Program-made: the position numbers and the translations under genes
The notes under the pieces: generated by a model
Told to the model about the DNA's origin: nothing
The model's database searches: none
The model's input: the letters and a program-made list of their open reading frames with translations, nothing else
In this document: piece after piece, positions 63,368 to 64,000 of the stretch
How the letters are laid out: each line of letters opens with the position of its first letter
Numbering within the stretch: the first letter of the stretch is position 1
NCBI RefSeq assembly: GCF_947496075.1
Contig: NZ_CANMBJ010000004.1
Coordinates: 620,001 to 684,000 of the forward strand
Reading direction: 5' to 3'
Source of the DNA: an uncultured Tateyamaria sp.
Lineage (GTDB): Bacteria; Pseudomonadota; Alphaproteobacteria; Rhodobacterales; Rhodobacteraceae
Length of the DNA stretch: 64,000 nucleotides

Positions 63368-64000
63368 TTGCGTGACCTCAGCAGTGAACTTCTGGACTGG
63401 TACGATGTCCACGCCCGCAAGATGCCGTGGCGGGTTGGCCCGGCAGACAGGAAAGCGGGCGTGCATCCGGACCCATATGCTGTCTGGATGTCCGAGATCA
63501 TGCTGCAACAAACCACTGTTGCCGCCGTCACCGAATACTTCAAACGGTTCATCGCGCGCTGGCCTACGGTAACCGACCTCGCGACAGCGGAAGACTCGGA
63601 GGTCATGGGAGAATGGGCCGGCCTTGGATACTACGCCCGCGCCCGTAACCTGTTGAAATGCGCACGCGCCGTTGTCGCCGATCACGATTGCGCATTTCCT
63701 GCTGACCACGCCGCCCTGCTCAAACTGCCCGGCATCGGCCCCTATACGGCCGCTGCCATTGCATCGATTGCCTTTGGCTTGCGGCACGTCGTGGTCGATG
63801 GAAATGTCGAGCGGGTCATGGCACGCATGTTCGACGAACATACCCCCCTACCCGCATCCAAGCCGATCCTGACCGAACATGCCGACAAGCTGACACCACA
63901 GAACCGCCCGGGCGACCACGCACAGGCGGTCATGGATTTGGGGGCCACCATTTGCACCCCCAAGTCGCCAGCTTGCGGCATTTGCCCCTGGCGCGATCCG
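63368..64000 (+). CDS. mutY: A/G-specific adenine glycosylase MutY (C-terminus outside window)
   Basis: The frame runs from a TTG at 63368 past the right edge, giving 211 residues. It has the adenine-glycosylase HhH fold: WMSEIMLQQTTVAAVTEYFKRF, the helix-hairpin-helix LPGIGPYTAAAIASIAFG, the catalytic Asp in VVDGNVERVMARMF, and the start of the 4Fe-4S loop in DLGATICTPKSPACGICPW. It removes adenine opposite 8-oxoguanine. A stop at 63362 blocks any longer start, and AGGAG lies a little farther upstream than usual. It is read divergently from the DUF721-dsbA pair. Confidence 0.93.
   Translation, partial: MRDLSSELLDWYDVHARKMPWRVGPADRKAGVHPDPYAVWMSEIMLQQTTVAAVTEYFKRFIARWPTVTDLATAEDSEVMGEWAGLGYYARARNLLKCARAVVADHDCAFPADHAALLKLPGIGPYTAAAIASIAFGLRHVVVDGNVERVMARMFDEHTPLPASKPILTEHADKLTPQNRPGDHAQAVMDLGATICTPKSPACGICPWRDP

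Noticed and set aside
1..64000. tRNA, rRNA, CRISPR, insertion sequence or prophage
   Set aside because: I looked for cloverleaf arms, direct-repeat arrays, transposase motifs and phage genes and found none; short intergenic repeats do not carry an enzyme gene.

Overview
The window looks like a chromosomal segment of a marine Rhodobacterales (Roseobacter-group) alphaproteobacterium. The evidence is high GC, a Rhodobacter-type porin, the order DUF3576-leuS-lptE-holA, the DUF2125 and DUF4170 families, mutY divergent from a DUF721-dsbA pair, and a betaine/dimethylglycine catabolic operon. I see no rRNA, tRNA, CRISPR array, insertion sequence, integrase or phage gene. The assignment rests on recognising families and gene order, not on a database search.

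Layout. (1) 1-6.4 kb, minus strand: an operon headed by an XRE-cupin regulator, then a LysE exporter, a GFA-domain protein, a dimethylglycine/sarcosine dehydrogenase, a betaine-homocysteine-methyltransferase-like protein and a second dimethylglycine/sarcosine dehydrogenase cut by the window edge. It reads as stepwise demethylation of glycine betaine, with the regulator's probable operator just upstream. (2) 6.4-23.7 kb: mixed core genes, namely free methionine-R-sulfoxide reductase, thiolase, an RsbV/RsbW pair, gamma-glutamyltransferase, hspQ, an AEC carrier, an SLT lipoprotein, lolA, ftsK, an aminotransferase, an amidase, ubiH, a Trm112-like protein, a LON-domain protein, cnoX, a GNAT enzyme and xth. 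(3) 23.9-39.9 kb, all minus strand: the most distinctive region. A CoA-transferase, enoyl-CoA hydratase, aldehyde dehydrogenase, sugar-type ABC importer, two GMC oxidoreductases, a Dabb protein and a LacI regulator are followed by a Gfo/Idh/MocA oxidoreductase and a large FAD dehydrogenase. The same 12-bp palindrome TGGAACGTTCCA occurs twice before the first gene and once before the Gfo/Idh/MocA gene, so the block is probably one LacI regulon. (4) 40-64 kb: core genes, namely an OmpR-type response regulator, ribA, an L,D-transpeptidase, a YggS-type PLP protein, porin, DUF3576, leuS, lptE, holA, a second GFA protein, GST, a YhiN-type flavoprotein, MscS, an HNH protein, a crotonase-like protein, an SDR, DUF2125, tldE/pmbA, an IMPase-family phosphatase, DUF4170, waaA-like, lpxK, a dsbA-like gene, dciA-like and mutY (cut by the right edge).

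The best candidate for something undescribed is the LacI-controlled catabolic block in (3). It joins carbohydrate import and sugar-type flavin oxidation to CoA-thioester chemistry, and I cannot name its substrate. A second theme is a set of short intergenic repeats whose edge contains or touches the stop codon of the adjacent gene (hspQ, the Trm112-like gene, the amidase, the second GFA gene, lpxK).
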